NCBI RefSeq assembly: GCF_008033115.1
Contig: NZ_CP041203.1
Coordinates: 3,720,001 to 3,784,000 of the forward strand
Origin: Cellulomonas sp. Y8
GTDB taxonomy: Bacteria > Actinomycetota > Actinomycetes > Actinomycetales > Cellulomonadaceae
Direction: 5' to 3'
DNA length: 64,000 bases
Program-made: the position numbers and the translations under genes
The notes under the pieces: model-generated
The model's database searches: none
The model's input: the letters and a program-made list of their open reading frames with translations, nothing else
Told to the model about the DNA's origin: nothing
Shown: one piece after another, positions 19,130 to 28,351 of the stretch
Layout of the letters: every line of letters begins with the position of its first letter
Numbering within the stretch: the first letter of the stretch is position 1

Positions 19130-21838
19130 TCAGGCCGTGGGCTTCTGCTTCGGCTCGGGCGGGAGCAGCTCGGCGTCCCGGGCCACGACCGTCGCGTCCG
19201 GGGCGTCCGGGACCTCGACGACGTCGAGCTCGCCCGTGGCGCGGCCCGCGGCGCGGACGTCGCCGAGCGCCACCTGCACGCCCGGCAGCAGCGTCGCCGG
19301 GACCTCGAGGCGGGCCCGCAGGATCTCGGTCCGCATCGAGACCTTGGCCTCGGACTTCAGCTTCCGCAGCGCGGCCAGGGCCGAGCCCGCGGCCGCGACC
19401 ACGGCGTGGTCGCCGTCGCCCGCGGCGGCCCGCAGCGGGTCCGCGTCCGGCCACGGCGCGCGGTGCACCGAGCCCTCGCGCCACCAGGACCAGACCTCCT
19501 CGGTCGCGAACGGCAGCACCGGGGCGAACAGCCGCAGCAGCACGTCGAGCGCGAGGTTCAGCGCGGCGCGCGCCGACGCCGTCTCGGCCGTGACGTCCGC
19601 GTCGGCAGCGCCCGCGCCGTACGCGCGGTCCTTGACCAGCTCGAGGTAGTCGTCGCAGAACGTCCAGAAGAACGTCTCGGTGAGCTCGAGCGCGCGGGTG
19701 TGGTCGTACGCCTCGAGCGCCGCCGTCGCGCGGTCGACCACGTCCGCCAGGCCGGCGAGCATCGCGCGGTCCAGCGGCACGGTGACCAGGGCGGGGTCGA
19801 GCGCCGCGGCACCCTGCTCGGCCGAGCCGAAGCCCAGCACGAACTTCGACGCGTTGAGCACCTTGATCGCCAGGCGGCGGCCGATCTTCATCTGGCCGAC
19901 CTCGAACGCCGCGTCGGTGCCGAGGCGGGCCGAGGCCGCCCAGTACCGGACCGCGTCCGAGCCGTGCTCCTCGAGCAGGCCCATCGGCGTGACGACGTTG
20001 CCCTTGGACTTCGACATCTTCTTGCGGTCGGGGTCCAGGATCCATCCCGAGATCGCCGCGTCCTTCCACGGCAGCGACCCGTGCTCCAGGTGCGAGCGGA
20101 CGACCGTCGAGAACAGCCAGGTGCGGATGATGTCCTGGCCCTGGGGGCGCAGGTCCATCGGGAACACCCGCTCGAACAGGTCGGGGTCGGTGCGCCAGCC
20201 GCCCGCGATCTGCGGGGACAGCGACGACGTCGCCCAGGTGTCCATGATGTCGGGGTCGCCCACGAAGCCGCCCGGGACGCCGCGCTGCTCGGCGGTGTAG
20301 CCGGCGGGCACGTCGGACGACGGGTCGACCGGCAGCTGGTCCTCTCCGGGGAGGATCGGGTGGTCGTGGTCGACCTCGCCCTCGGCCGACACCGGGTACC
20401 AGACCGGGAACGGCACGCCGAAGAACCGCTGGCGCGAGACGAGCCAGTCGCCGTTCAGGCCGCCGACCCAGTTCTCGTACCGCACGCGCATGAAGTCGGG
20501 GTGGAACCCGAGCTCGGTGCCGCGGGCGAGCAGCTGCTCGCGGAGGTCGGCGTCGCGGCCGCCGTTGCGGATGTACCACTGGCGCGAGGTGACGATCTCG
20601 AGGGGCTTGTCGCCCTTCTCGAAGAAGTTCGCCTTGCGCTGGGTCGCCTGCGGCTCGCCGTCCAGGTCACCCGACTCGCGCAGGCCGGCCACGACCGCCT
20701 CGCGCGCCGAGAACGTCGTCCTGCCGGCCAGCTCGCCGTACAGGGCGCGGCCGGCCTCGTCGGTGATCCAGTCCGGGGTGTCCCGGACCAGGCGGCCGTC
20801 GCGGCCGATCACCGAGCGGGTCGGCAGCTGCAGCTCGCGCCACCACTGCACGTCGGTCAGGTCGCCGAAGGTGCAGCACATCGCGATGCCCGCGCCCTTG
20901 TCCGGCTCGGCGGCCGGGTGCGCCAGCACCGGGACCTCGACCCCGAACAGCGGGCTGGTCACCGTGGTGCCGAACAGGTGCTGGTAGCGCTCGTCGTCGG
21001 GGTGCGCGATGAGCGCGACGACGGCGGGCAGCAGCTCCGGGCGGGTGGTCTCGATGAACACCGGGTCGGCACCGCCGCGGTGGAAGGCCACCTTGTGGAA
21101 CGCGCCCGGGTAGTCGCGGGCCTCGAGCTCGGCCTGCGCCACGGCGGTCTGGAACGTCACGTCCCACAGGCCCGGCGCCTCGGCCTGGTACGCCTCGCCC
21201 CGGGCGAGGTTGCGCAGGAACGCCTGCTGGGCGACGGCGCGGGCCTCGCCGGAGATGGTCTGGTAGGTGCGCGACCAGTCGACGGACAGGCCGAGCCGGC
21301 GCCACAGCGCCTCGAACTGCTGCTCGTCCTCGACGGTCAGCCGCTCGCACAGCTCGACGAAGTTGCGCCGGCTGATCGGCACCTGGTCGGCGGCCTTCAC
21401 GCTCTTGCCCTCGCCGCCGACGTGCGGCGGCTCGAAGCCCTCGTCGTACGGCAGCGACGGGTCGCAGCGCACGCCGAAGTAGTTCTGCACGCGGCGCTCG
21501 GTGGGCAGGCCGTTGTCGTCCCAGCCCATCGGGTAGAACACCTCGGCGCCGCGCATGCGGCGGTACCGGGCGACGACGTCGGTGTGGGTGTACGAGAACA
21601 CGTGGCCCACGTGAAGCGAGCCGGAGACGGTGGGCGGCGGGGTGTCGATGGAGTACACCTGCTCGCGGGTCTTCGACCGGTCGAACGCGTACGTGCCCTG
21701 CTCGGTCCACGCGCCGTCCCAGCGGTCCTCGACGCCGTCGAGCGACACCCGGTCCGGTACCTCGCGCACCGCGCGTACGGCCGCGGCGGCGGTCGTCGGG
21801 GGTGCGGCGGGCGTGGCGGCGGGGGACAGGTCGGTCAT
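19130..21838 (-). CDS. valS: Valyl-tRNA synthetase
   Basis: This 902-residue class Ia enzyme charges tRNA-Val. The HIGH-type motif is GSLHVGHVF (PPPTVSG just before). The editing domain includes IETTRPELLPAVVALIAHPDD. The Trp-rich segment SRQRFFGVPFPVWYP is present, and the KMSKS loop is RKKMSKSKGNVVTP. The anticodon-binding helices follow (LETFFWTFCDDYLELVK-like). The C-terminal arm is short, ending in a Lys/Pro tail. The chosen ATG 21838 precedes MTDLSPAATPAAPP. The open frame continues upstream only as antisense of the next gene. A small inverted repeat (ACATCT-TCCC-AGATGT, 21845-21860) sits at the start of the leader. No T-box was recognised. Confidence 0.96.
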   Translation of the reverse strand: MTDLSPAATPAAPPTTAAAAVRAVREVPDRVSLDGVEDRWDGAWTEQGTYAFDRSKTREQVYSIDTPPPTVSGSLHVGHVFSYTHTDVVARYRRMRGAEVFYPMGWDDNGLPTERRVQNYFGVRCDPSLPYDEGFEPPHVGGEGKSVKAADQVPISRRNFVELCERLTVEDEQQFEALWRRLGLSVDWSRTYQTISGEARAVAQQAFLRNLARGEAYQAEAPGLWDVTFQTAVAQAELEARDYPGAFHKVAFHRGGADPVFIETTRPELLPAVVALIAHPDDERYQHLFGTTVTSPLFGVEVPVLAHPAAEPDKGAGIAMCCTFGDLTDVQWWRELQLPTRSVIGRDGRLVRDTPDWITDEAGRALYGELAGRTTFSAREAVVAGLRESGDLDGEPQATQRKANFFEKGDKPLEIVTSRQWYIRNGGRDADLREQLLARGTELGFHPDFMRVRYENWVGGLNGDWLVSRQRFFGVPFPVWYPVSAEGEVDHDHPILPGEDQLPVDPSSDVPAGYTAEQRGVPGGFVGDPDIMDTWATSSLSPQIAGGWRTDPDLFERVFPMDLRPQGQDIIRTWLFSTVVRSHLEHGSLPWKDAAISGWILDPDRKKMSKSKGNVVTPMGLLEEHGSDAVRYWAASARLGTDAAFEVGQMKIGRRLAIKVLNASKFVLGFGSAEQGAAALDPALVTVPLDRAMLAGLADVVDRATAALEAYDHTRALELTETFFWTFCDDYLELVKDRAYGAGAADADVTAETASARAALNLALDVLLRLFAPVLPFATEEVWSWWREGSVHRAPWPDADPLRAAAGDGDHAVVAAAGSALAALRKLKSEAKVSMRTEILRARLEVPATLLPGVQVALGDVRAAGRATGELDVVEVPDAPDATVVARDAELLPPEPKQKPTA

Positions 21839-21957
21839 GGGCACACATCTTCCCAGATGTCCGGGGACTTCCCGACGCGGCGGGACGTGACCGGGACGCG
21901 AACGCCGGGCGACGCCCCGGTGAACCGTCGTGGGCCGCCGCGACCCGCGCGGCGAGG

Positions 21958-22006
21958 CTGTGTCACAGTGCCCGTCGGCCGCCCGGGACGTGGTGCGGCC
22001 GACGGG
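21958..22006 (+). promoter_or_regulatory. Operator-like palindrome and leader hairpin before the Pls-like gene
   Basis: CTGTG-T-CACAG (21958-21968) is a perfect palindrome. Directly after it, CCCGTCGGCCG (21971-21981) pairs with CGGCCGACGGG (21996-22006). The hairpin ends 3 nt before the GGAGG ribosome site, so folding could control translation of the synthetase. The function is inferred from position. Confidence 0.5.
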
Positions 22007-22018
22007 CGGGAGGAACAC

Positions 22019-25000
22019 GTGGGCGAACCGGACGGGCTGCTGCGGTCGGGGCTGGCGGCGGCGCCGCGGACCCTGGCGGACGTGCTCGCGGCCACGGTCG
22101 CGGCGCACGGTGACGCGCCGGCGATCGACGACGGCACCACGGTGCTGACGTACGCGGAGCTGGACGCGGTCGTGCGGGCGGCTGCGGCGGCGCTGGCGGC
22201 CGAGGGGATCGGGCCGGGGTCGCGGGTCGGCGTGCGGGTGCCGTCGGGCACCGCCGAGCTGTACTCGGCGATCCTCGCGGTGCTGGCCGCGGGCGCGGCG
22301 TACGTGCCGGTGGACGTCGACGACCCCGACGAGCGTGCGCGGACGGTGTTCGCCGAGGCCGCCGTCGACCGGGTGCTGGCCGAGGGCGACCTGCGCGCGC
22401 TGGTGGCGGCGGGGCGGCGGCGCGGCGCGGGTGCGGGCGGGGCCGTGCGCCGTCCCGGGCTCGGCGACGACGCCTGGATCATCTTCACCTCCGGGTCGAC
22501 CGGCGCCCCGAAGGGCGTGGCCGTCACCCACCGGTCGGCGGCCGCGTTCGTCGACGCGGAGGCGCGGCTGTTCCTGGCGGACGCGCCGCTCGGCCCGGGG
22601 GACCGGGTGCTCGCGGGGCTGTCGGTGGCGTTCGACGCGTCCTGCGAGGAGATGTGGCTGGCCTGGGCGCACGGCGCCTGCCTGGTGCCCGCGCCGCGCG
22701 CGCTGGTCCGCACCGGCATGGACCTCGGCCCGTGGCTCGTGGCTCAGGGGATCACGGTCATCTCGACGGTGCCCACGCTCGCGGGCCTGTGGCGGCCCGA
22801 GGAGCTGGCCGGCGTGCGGCTGCTCATCTTCGGCGGCGAGGCCTGCCCGCCGGAGCTGGCGGCGCGGCTGGTCACCCCGACCCGGGAGGTGTGGAACACC
22901 TACGGGCCCACCGAGGCGACGGTCGTGGCCTGCGCCGCGAGGATGACCGGCGAGGGCCCGGTCCGGATCGGGCTGGCGCTGGACGGCTGGGACCTCGCGG
23001 TCGTCGGCGAGGACGGCACCCCGGTCGCCGAGGGCGAGACGGGCGAGCTGATCATCGGCGGCGTCGGGCTGGCGCGGTACCTCGACCCCGCCAAGGACGC
23101 CGAGAAGTACGCCCCGGCGCCGGGCCTCGGCTGGGACCGGGCGTACCGCAGCGGCGACGTCGTCCGGCTGGACCGTGCCGGGCTGCTGTTCGTCGGGCGC
23201 GCGGACGACCAGGTCAAGATCGGCGGCCGGCGGATCGAGCTCGGCGAGGTCGAGGCGGCGCTGGGCGGGCTGCCGGACGTCGCCGGGGCGGCCGTCGCCG
23301 TGCGCCGCACGCCGGCGGGGACCGCCGTGCTGGCCGGGTACCTGGTGCCGGCCGAGGGCGCGACGCTCGACCTCGGCGACGCGCGGGCGCGGCTCCGGGA
23401 GGTGCTGCCCGCGGCGCTGGTGCCGCTGCTCGGGGTCGTCGACGCGCTCCCCACCCGCGGGTCGGGCAAGGTCGACCGGGACGCGCTGCCGTGGCCGCTG
23501 CCGGGGGCCGGGTCCCCGGGCGGGGGCGGGTCGGGCGAAGCCGCCGGGCCCGTGGGCCTGTCGCCGACCGCCGCCTGGGTCGCCGAGCGGTGGACGGCCG
23601 CGCTCGGCGCGCCGGTGTCCGGTCCCGACGACGACTTCTTCGCGGCCGGTGGCGGCAGCCTCGTCGCGGCGCAGCTGGTCTCGGCGCTGCGCGAGCGGTT
23701 CGGCACCGTGACCGTCGCCGACGTGTACGAGTACCCGCGGCTCGCGGACCTCGCCCGCCGGCTGGACGAGCTGGAGCCGGCGGCACCCGCCACGGAGCGG
23801 GTCGTCGTGCCCACCCCCGGGCGCGCGCAGGCGCTGCAGATCCTGCTCGGCGTGCCGATCGCGGCGCTCGTCGGACTGCGCTGGCTCACCTGGCTGCTCG
23901 CGGCGGAGCAGCTGCTCGCCGCCACCGGGGCGGTGCCCTGGCTCGAGCCCGTGCCGGCGTCCTGGTGGTGGCTCGCCCTCGGCTGGCTCGTGCTCATCAG
24001 CCCGCTCGGCCGGATGGGCTCGACCGTCCTGGTCGCGCGGACGCTGCTCCGGGGGCTCAAGCCCGGGCGGTACCCGCGCGGCGGGTCGGTGCACCTGCGG
24101 CTGTGGTTCGCGGAGAGCTGGGCCGCGGCCGCGGGCGCCGAGAACCTGTCCTGCGCGCCGTGGACCGCCGTCTACGCCCGGGCGCTCGGGGCCAAGGTCG
24201 GGGTCGACGTGGACCTGCACACCGCGCCGCCCGTCACGGGCCTGCTGACGCTCGGCGACCGGTGCGCCGTCGAGCCCGAGGTCGACCTGCGCGGGCACTG
24301 GCTGGACGGCGACGTGCTGCACGTCGGGCGGGTGCGGATCGACAAGCGCGCGACCGTCGGCACCCGGAGCACGATCGCCCCGGGGGTCCGCATCGGGCAG
24401 GGCGCGCAGGTCGCGGCCGGCTCGGCGGTGCTCTCCGGGGTCGCGCCGGGCGAGCTGTGGGCGGGGTCGCCGGCCTCGTTCGTCGGGCCGGCCGCGGAGC
24501 CGTGGCCCGAGGGCCGGGCGCCGCGCGGGCGCCGGTGGATCGGCGTGTACGGGGGCACGGCCGCGGCGCTCGCGGCTCTGCCGGTCGTCGCCGCGACGGC
24601 CGGCCTGCTGGTGGTCGCCGCGGGCGTGCGCGACGCGGGGTCGTGGGGCGGGGCGTGGGACGACGCGCTGCTGGCCGTGCCGTTGGCCGCGCTGGCGTCG
24701 TTCGCCGTGCTCGCGCTGGTCACGCTCGCGGGCGTCCGGCTCCTCGGGATCGGCGTCGCGGAGGGCTACCACCCCGTGCGCAGCCGGGTCGGCTGGCAGG
24801 TCTGGGCCACCCAGCGGCTGATGGACGACGCGCGCAGCACGCTGTACCCGCTGTACGCGAGCACCCTGACGCCGCTGTGGTTGCGCGCGCTCGGCGCGCG
24901 GGTCGGCCGGGACGTCGAGGCGTCGACGGTGCTGATGCTGCCGTCGCTCACCACGGTCGGCGCCGGGTCGTTCCTGGCCGACGACACCCTGATCGGCTCC

Positions 25001-25915
25001 TACGAGCTCGGGCGCGGGTGGCTGCGCGTCGAGCGGGCGAAGGTCGGCAAGCGGGCGTTCCTCGGCAACTCCGGGATGATCGCGCCGGGTCGGGCGGTCC
25101 CCAAGCGCGGGCTCGTCGCGGTGCTGTCGGGTGCGCCCGAGCGGGCCAAGCCGGGCACGTCCTGGCTCGGCTCCCCGCCGGAGCCGCTGCGCCGGACCCC
25201 GGGGGACTCGGACACGTCCCGCACGTTCGACCCGCCGGTGCGGCTGCGGGTCGCCCGGGCGCTCGTCGAGGCGTGCCGGCTGCTCGCGGTGGTCGTGGCG
25301 TTCGGGATCGGCGTCGCGGTGCTGCTGGTGCTCGGGGAGGTCGCGCACGCGCGCGGCCTCGGCGCGGCGGCGCTGCTGTCGCCGGCGGTCGTCGTGGGCG
25401 CCGCGGTCCTCGCGTGCGCCGTGGCCGTCGTCGCCAAGTGGGCGCTGGTCGGCCGGATCCGGGCGGGGGAGCACCCGCTGTGGAGCGGGTTCATCTGGCG
25501 CAACGAGCTGGCCGACGCCTTCCTCGAGGTGGTCGCCGTGCCGTGGCTCGGCCCCGCGACGGTCGGCTCGCCGGCGATGAACCTGTGGCTGCGGGCGCTC
25601 GGCTCCCGGATCGGCCGCGGGGTCTGGTGCGAGACGTACTGGCTGCCCGAGGCCGACCTCGTGGCCCTCGGCGACGGGGCCACGGTGAACCGCGGGTGCG
25701 TGCTCCAGACGCATCTGTTCCATGATCGGGTGATGAGCATCGACACCGTCCGCCTGGACGACGGCGCGAGCGTCGGCCCGCACGGCGTGGTCCTGCCCGC
25801 CGCGAGCCTCGGTGCGGGCGCCTCCGTCGGCCCCGCGTCGCTCGTGCTGCGCGGCGAGTCCATCCCGGCGGGCAGCCGCTGGACCGGCAACCCGGTCGCG
25901 CCGGTGACCGCGTGA
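22019..25915 (+). CDS. Pls/PosA-family single-module nonribosomal peptide synthetase (poly-amino-acid synthetase)
   Basis: This 1298-residue protein has the layout of epsilon-poly-lysine synthetase (Pls). An adenylation domain spans about residues 25-495: FTSGSTGAPKG, FDASCEEMW, NTYGPTEA, YRSGDVV, GRRIELGEVEAAL, RGSGKVDRD. A carrier domain follows with phosphopantetheine Ser547 in AAGGGSLVAAQ. The C-terminal membrane half has about six helices in three pairs, each pair followed by a soluble hexapeptide/left-handed-helix segment (GTRSTIAPGVRIGQGAQV; LGNSGMIAPGRAV; LDDGASVGPHGVVLPAASL). There is no condensation or thioesterase domain. In Pls the three soluble domains join monomers iteratively at the membrane. 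GTG 22019 has GGAGG upstream. The monomer is not predictable with certainty; Lys or another diamino or basic acid is plausible. Confidence 0.88.
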   Translation: MGEPDGLLRSGLAAAPRTLADVLAATVAAHGDAPAIDDGTTVLTYAELDAVVRAAAAALAAEGIGPGSRVGVRVPSGTAELYSAILAVLAAGAAYVPVDVDDPDERARTVFAEAAVDRVLAEGDLRALVAAGRRRGAGAGGAVRRPGLGDDAWIIFTSGSTGAPKGVAVTHRSAAAFVDAEARLFLADAPLGPGDRVLAGLSVAFDASCEEMWLAWAHGACLVPAPRALVRTGMDLGPWLVAQGITVISTVPTLAGLWRPEELAGVRLLIFGGEACPPELAARLVTPTREVWNTYGPTEATVVACAARMTGEGPVRIGLALDGWDLAVVGEDGTPVAEGETGELIIGGVGLARYLDPAKDAEKYAPAPGLGWDRAYRSGDVVRLDRAGLLFVGRADDQVKIGGRRIELGEVEAALGGLPDVAGAAVAVRRTPAGTAVLAGYLVPAEGATLDLGDARARLREVLPAALVPLLGVVDALPTRGSGKVDRDALPWPLPGAGSPGGGGSGEAAGPVGLSPTAAWVAERWTAALGAPVSGPDDDFFAAGGGSLVAAQLVSALRERFGTVTVADVYEYPRLADLARRLDELEPAAPATERVVVPTPGRAQALQILLGVPIAALVGLRWLTWLLAAEQLLAATGAVPWLEPVPASWWWLALGWLVLISPLGRMGSTVLVARTLLRGLKPGRYPRGGSVHLRLWFAESWAAAAGAENLSCAPWTAVYARALGAKVGVDVDLHTAPPVTGLLTLGDRCAVEPEVDLRGHWLDGDVLHVGRVRIDKRATVGTRSTIAPGVRIGQGAQVAAGSAVLSGVAPGELWAGSPASFVGPAAEPWPEGRAPRGRRWIGVYGGTAAALAALPVVAATAGLLVVAAGVRDAGSWGGAWDDALLAVPLAALASFAVLALVTLAGVRLLGIGVAEGYHPVRSRVGWQVWATQRLMDDARSTLYPLYASTLTPLWLRALGARVGRDVEASTVLMLPSLTTVGAGSFLADDTLIGSYELGRGWLRVERAKVGKRAFLGNSGMIAPGRAVPKRGLVAVLSGAPERAKPGTSWLGSPPEPLRRTPGDSDTSRTFDPPVRLRVARALVEACRLLAVVVAFGIGVAVLLVLGEVAHARGLGAAALLSPAVVVGAAVLACAVAVVAKWALVGRIRAGEHPLWSGFIWRNELADAFLEVVAVPWLGPATVGSPAMNLWLRALGSRIGRGVWCETYWLPEADLVALGDGATVNRGCVLQTHLFHDRVMSIDTVRLDDGASVGPHGVVLPAASLGAGASVGPASLVLRGESIPAGSRWTGNPVAPVTA

Positions 25916-27255
25916 CGGGGGGTGCGGGGGCGGTCCCGGCGACGGCCGCGGCGCAGCGCGTCGACCCGTACCTGCCCGACCGCGGCCCCGGCGGCCTCGA
26001 CGTGGCGCGCTACGAGCTCGACCTGGACTACCGGGTCGCGACCAACCGGCTCGACGCCCGCGCGGTCGTGCACGCCACCGCCGCGACCGACCTGGACCGG
26101 CTGTCCCTCGACCTGGTCGGGCTGCAGGTGTCCCGGGTCCTGGTCGACGGGCGGCGCCCCGGGCGGTTCGCCGTGCGGGACGGGCGCCTCGAGGTGCGGC
26201 TGGCGCGCCCCCTCGCGGCCGGGGCGCCGGTCACCGTCGAGGTGCACTACGGCGGCAGCCCCGGCCCGCGCCGCGGGCCGTGGGGCGAGGTCGGCTGGGA
26301 GGAGCTGACCGACGGCGTCATCGTCGCCGGCCAGCCCGACGGCGCGCCGTCCTGGTTCCCGTGCGACGACCGGCCGTGCGCCAAGGCCGCGTTCCGGATC
26401 GCCGTCACCACCGAGGTCGGCTACGAGGTGGTCTGCAACGGCGCGCTCGTCTCCCGCCGCCAGCGGTCGAGCCGGGTCCGCTGGGAGTTCGAGCAGCGTG
26501 AGCCCACCGCGCCCTACCTCGCGACCGTGCAGATCGGGCGGTACGAGCGGACCGCGCTCGCAGGAGGGCCCGTCCCGCAGGACGTCGTCGCCCCGCCGCG
26601 GCTGCGGGCCGCGCAGGCGCACGACTTCGCCCGGCAGCCCGAGATGATGGCGCTGTTCGTCGACCGGTTCGGGCCGTACCCGTTCGACCGCTACGACGTC
26701 GTCGTCACCGACGACCCGCTGGAGATCCCGCTCGAGGCGCACGGCCTGTCCGTGTTCGGCGCCAACCACGTCGACGGCCGCCGCGGGACCGAGCGGCTGG
26801 TCGCGCACGAGCTCGCCCACCAGTGGTTCGGCAACAGCCTGACCGCCGCGACCTGGCGGGACATCTGGCTGCACGAGGGGTTCGCCGCGTACGCCGAGTG
26901 GCTGTGGGAGGAGGCCTCCGGCGGGCGGTCCGCCGACGCCCAGGCCCGCACCGTCCGGCAGCGGCTCGCCGGCCTGCCGCAGGACCTCGTCATCGGCGAC
27001 CCCGGCGCCGACCTCATGTTCGACGACCGGCTCTACAAGCGCGGTGCCCTCACGCTGCACGCCCTGCGGACCGACCTCGGCGACGGGGCGTTCTTCGACG
27101 TGCTGCGCGCGTGGACGGCGCGGCACCAGCACGCCACGGTGACGACCGCGGCGTTCGCGGCGTGCGTCGCGGACGTGGCAGGGGTGGACCCGGGCGCGCT
27201 GCTGGGCGCGTGGGTGGGCGCGGCGCCGCTGCCGGCGCTGCCGCGGAGGCGCTGA
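25912..27255 (+). CDS. M1-family zinc metallopeptidase
   Basis: This 447-residue protein has an N-terminal beta domain (about 15-190) and a gluzincin catalytic domain. Zinc ligands are His299, His303 and Glu322 in HELAHQWFGNSL...LHEGF, with catalytic Glu300. The usual GxMEN exopeptidase motif is replaced by a divergent LEAHGLSVFG segment, so classical aminopeptidase specificity is uncertain. It is about half the length of PepN and lacks its C-terminal helical domain. No signal peptide is visible. Its GTG overlaps the synthetase stop (GTGA), so the two are co-translated. A role in trimming or detoxifying the polymer made by the upstream enzyme is likely by analogy with zinc aminopeptidases that degrade poly-lysine in Pls producers. 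Confidence 0.88.
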   Translation: MTGGAGAVPATAAAQRVDPYLPDRGPGGLDVARYELDLDYRVATNRLDARAVVHATAATDLDRLSLDLVGLQVSRVLVDGRRPGRFAVRDGRLEVRLARPLAAGAPVTVEVHYGGSPGPRRGPWGEVGWEELTDGVIVAGQPDGAPSWFPCDDRPCAKAAFRIAVTTEVGYEVVCNGALVSRRQRSSRVRWEFEQREPTAPYLATVQIGRYERTALAGGPVPQDVVAPPRLRAAQAHDFARQPEMMALFVDRFGPYPFDRYDVVVTDDPLEIPLEAHGLSVFGANHVDGRRGTERLVAHELAHQWFGNSLTAATWRDIWLHEGFAAYAEWLWEEASGGRSADAQARTVRQRLAGLPQDLVIGDPGADLMFDDRLYKRGALTLHALRTDLGDGAFFDVLRAWTARHQHATVTTAAFAACVADVAGVDPGALLGAWVGAAPLPALPRRR

Positions 27256-27300
27256 CGCAGCGTCGCTGACCTGAACGGCGCCCGGTGGCGGTGGTGGGTG

Positions 27301-28002
27301 TCAGGCCAGGGGGGAGGAGCTGTCGTCGAGCGTCGACGACGCGTCCTGCGGCAGCAGCGCGGCGAGCGCGGCGATGTGGTCGGCGCCGGCGTCGACGTCG
27401 GTCAGCCACCAACGGGTGCCGGGGGCGGGGGTCAGCGCGGCTGCCGCCCCCGGGTCCACGACCCGCACCGCCGGCCGGCCGGCCGCGTCGGACACCCGGA
27501 GCGCCCGCGGGTCGACCGCCAGGCCCGTGCCCGCGGCCTTGAGCACCGCCTCGGTGCGGGACCAGGTGCGCAGCAGCCCGTGCGACCCGGCGGCGGGCGG
27601 CTCGCCGGGCGCGAGGACGACGCGCGCGAGGTCGTCGCCGATCGGGCGCACGGGCTCGACATCCACCCCGACCGGTCCGGCATCGCACAGCGCGACGACG
27701 ACCAGGTCGCCCCCGCGGCTCAGCGACACGTGCGGCACCGGCCCGCCGTCCGCGCGGTCCGCGACCGGGACCCCGTGCGCCGCCGACCCGCAGCGGGGGC
27801 AGCGCCGCCGCACCCGGACGGCGTCCGGCTCCACCCTGCACGCCTCCGCGACGGCGCGGCGCGCGAGCAGCAGCACCGAGGCGACGGCGTCCCGGTCGGC
27901 GGGCGCGGCGCGGTCGAGGCGCGCGCGCTCGTCGGGGGTCAGCCGCTGGCGCAGCACCGCCGCGGGGACGACGCCGGCGCGGCGCACGCGGATCAGGGGC
28001 AC
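27301..28002 (-). CDS. 4'-phosphopantetheinyl transferase, Sfp-like
   Basis: This 233-residue protein shows the Sfp family core: VSLSRGGDLVVVAL, the magnesium motif VGVDVEPV, and WSRTEAVLKAAGTGL, which corresponds to the WxxKEA motif with Thr in place of Lys. A Cys pair (RRCPRCGS) upstream may be structural. The family transfers phosphopantetheine from CoA to carrier Ser residues. Its convergent neighbour is the Pls-like cluster, so Ser547 of the synthetase is the obvious target. It starts at GTG 28002; the region ahead of it is filled by tandem repeats. Confidence 0.85.
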   Translation of the reverse strand: MPLIRVRRAGVVPAAVLRQRLTPDERARLDRAAPADRDAVASVLLLARRAVAEACRVEPDAVRVRRRCPRCGSAAHGVPVADRADGGPVPHVSLSRGGDLVVVALCDAGPVGVDVEPVRPIGDDLARVVLAPGEPPAAGSHGLLRTWSRTEAVLKAAGTGLAVDPRALRVSDAAGRPAVRVVDPGAAAALTPAPGTRWWLTDVDAGADHIAALAALLPQDASSTLDDSSSPLA

Positions 28003-28043
28003 GGCGCCATCCTCCCGCGATCGGGGCCGCGACCGTCCTGGTG

Positions 28044-28305
28044 GTGCGTACGCGGTGTGCCCGCGGGCGGAGCGGGAGTTCGTTCCGGTGGTGCGTACGC
28101 GGTGTACCCGCGGGCGGAGCGCGAGTTCGTTCTGGTCGTGCGTACGCGGTGTACCCGCGGGCGGAGGGCGAGTTCGTTCCGGTGGTGCGTACGCGGTGTA
28201 CTCGCGGACCGAGAGGGGAGTCGGTACCGGTGGTGCGTATGCGGTGCACCCACGGCCTGAGAGAGGAGTCGGTACCGGCGGCGCGTACGCGGTGTACCCG
28301 GGTGC
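28044..28305. repeat. Six-copy imperfect tandem repeat, 47-48 bp unit
   Basis: Units begin with GTGCGTACGCGGTGTACCCG or a close variant at 28044, 28091, 28138, 28185, 28233 and 28281. Spacings are 47, 47, 47, 48 and 48. The unit contains the small palindrome GCGTACGC and, in most copies, CCGCGG. Copies 1-4 share GAGTTCGTTC-type ends, while copies 4-6 share GAGTCGGTACCGG-type ends. The array fills most of the 349-nt gap between the PPTase start and the MFS stop. No gene is credible here. There are no unique spacers, so it is not a CRISPR array. Confidence 0.9.
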
Positions 28306-28351
28306 AGAACCGACCCGTGCCCCGCCCGGCGCGGGCCGGACCCGCGAGGCG

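Noticed and set aside
21839..22018. T-box leader for valS
   Set aside because: The leader is short and lacks the T-box sequence. Only a small inverted repeat is present.
21839..25783. A very long open frame on the minus strand continuing from valS through the Pls-like gene
   Set aside because: It has no homology beyond the valS start at 21838. It is Arg/Pro/His-rich antisense of the synthetase, an expected artefact of very high G+C DNA.
28044..28305. Possible CRISPR array
   Set aside because: Units are contiguous with no unique spacers and no cas genes are present.
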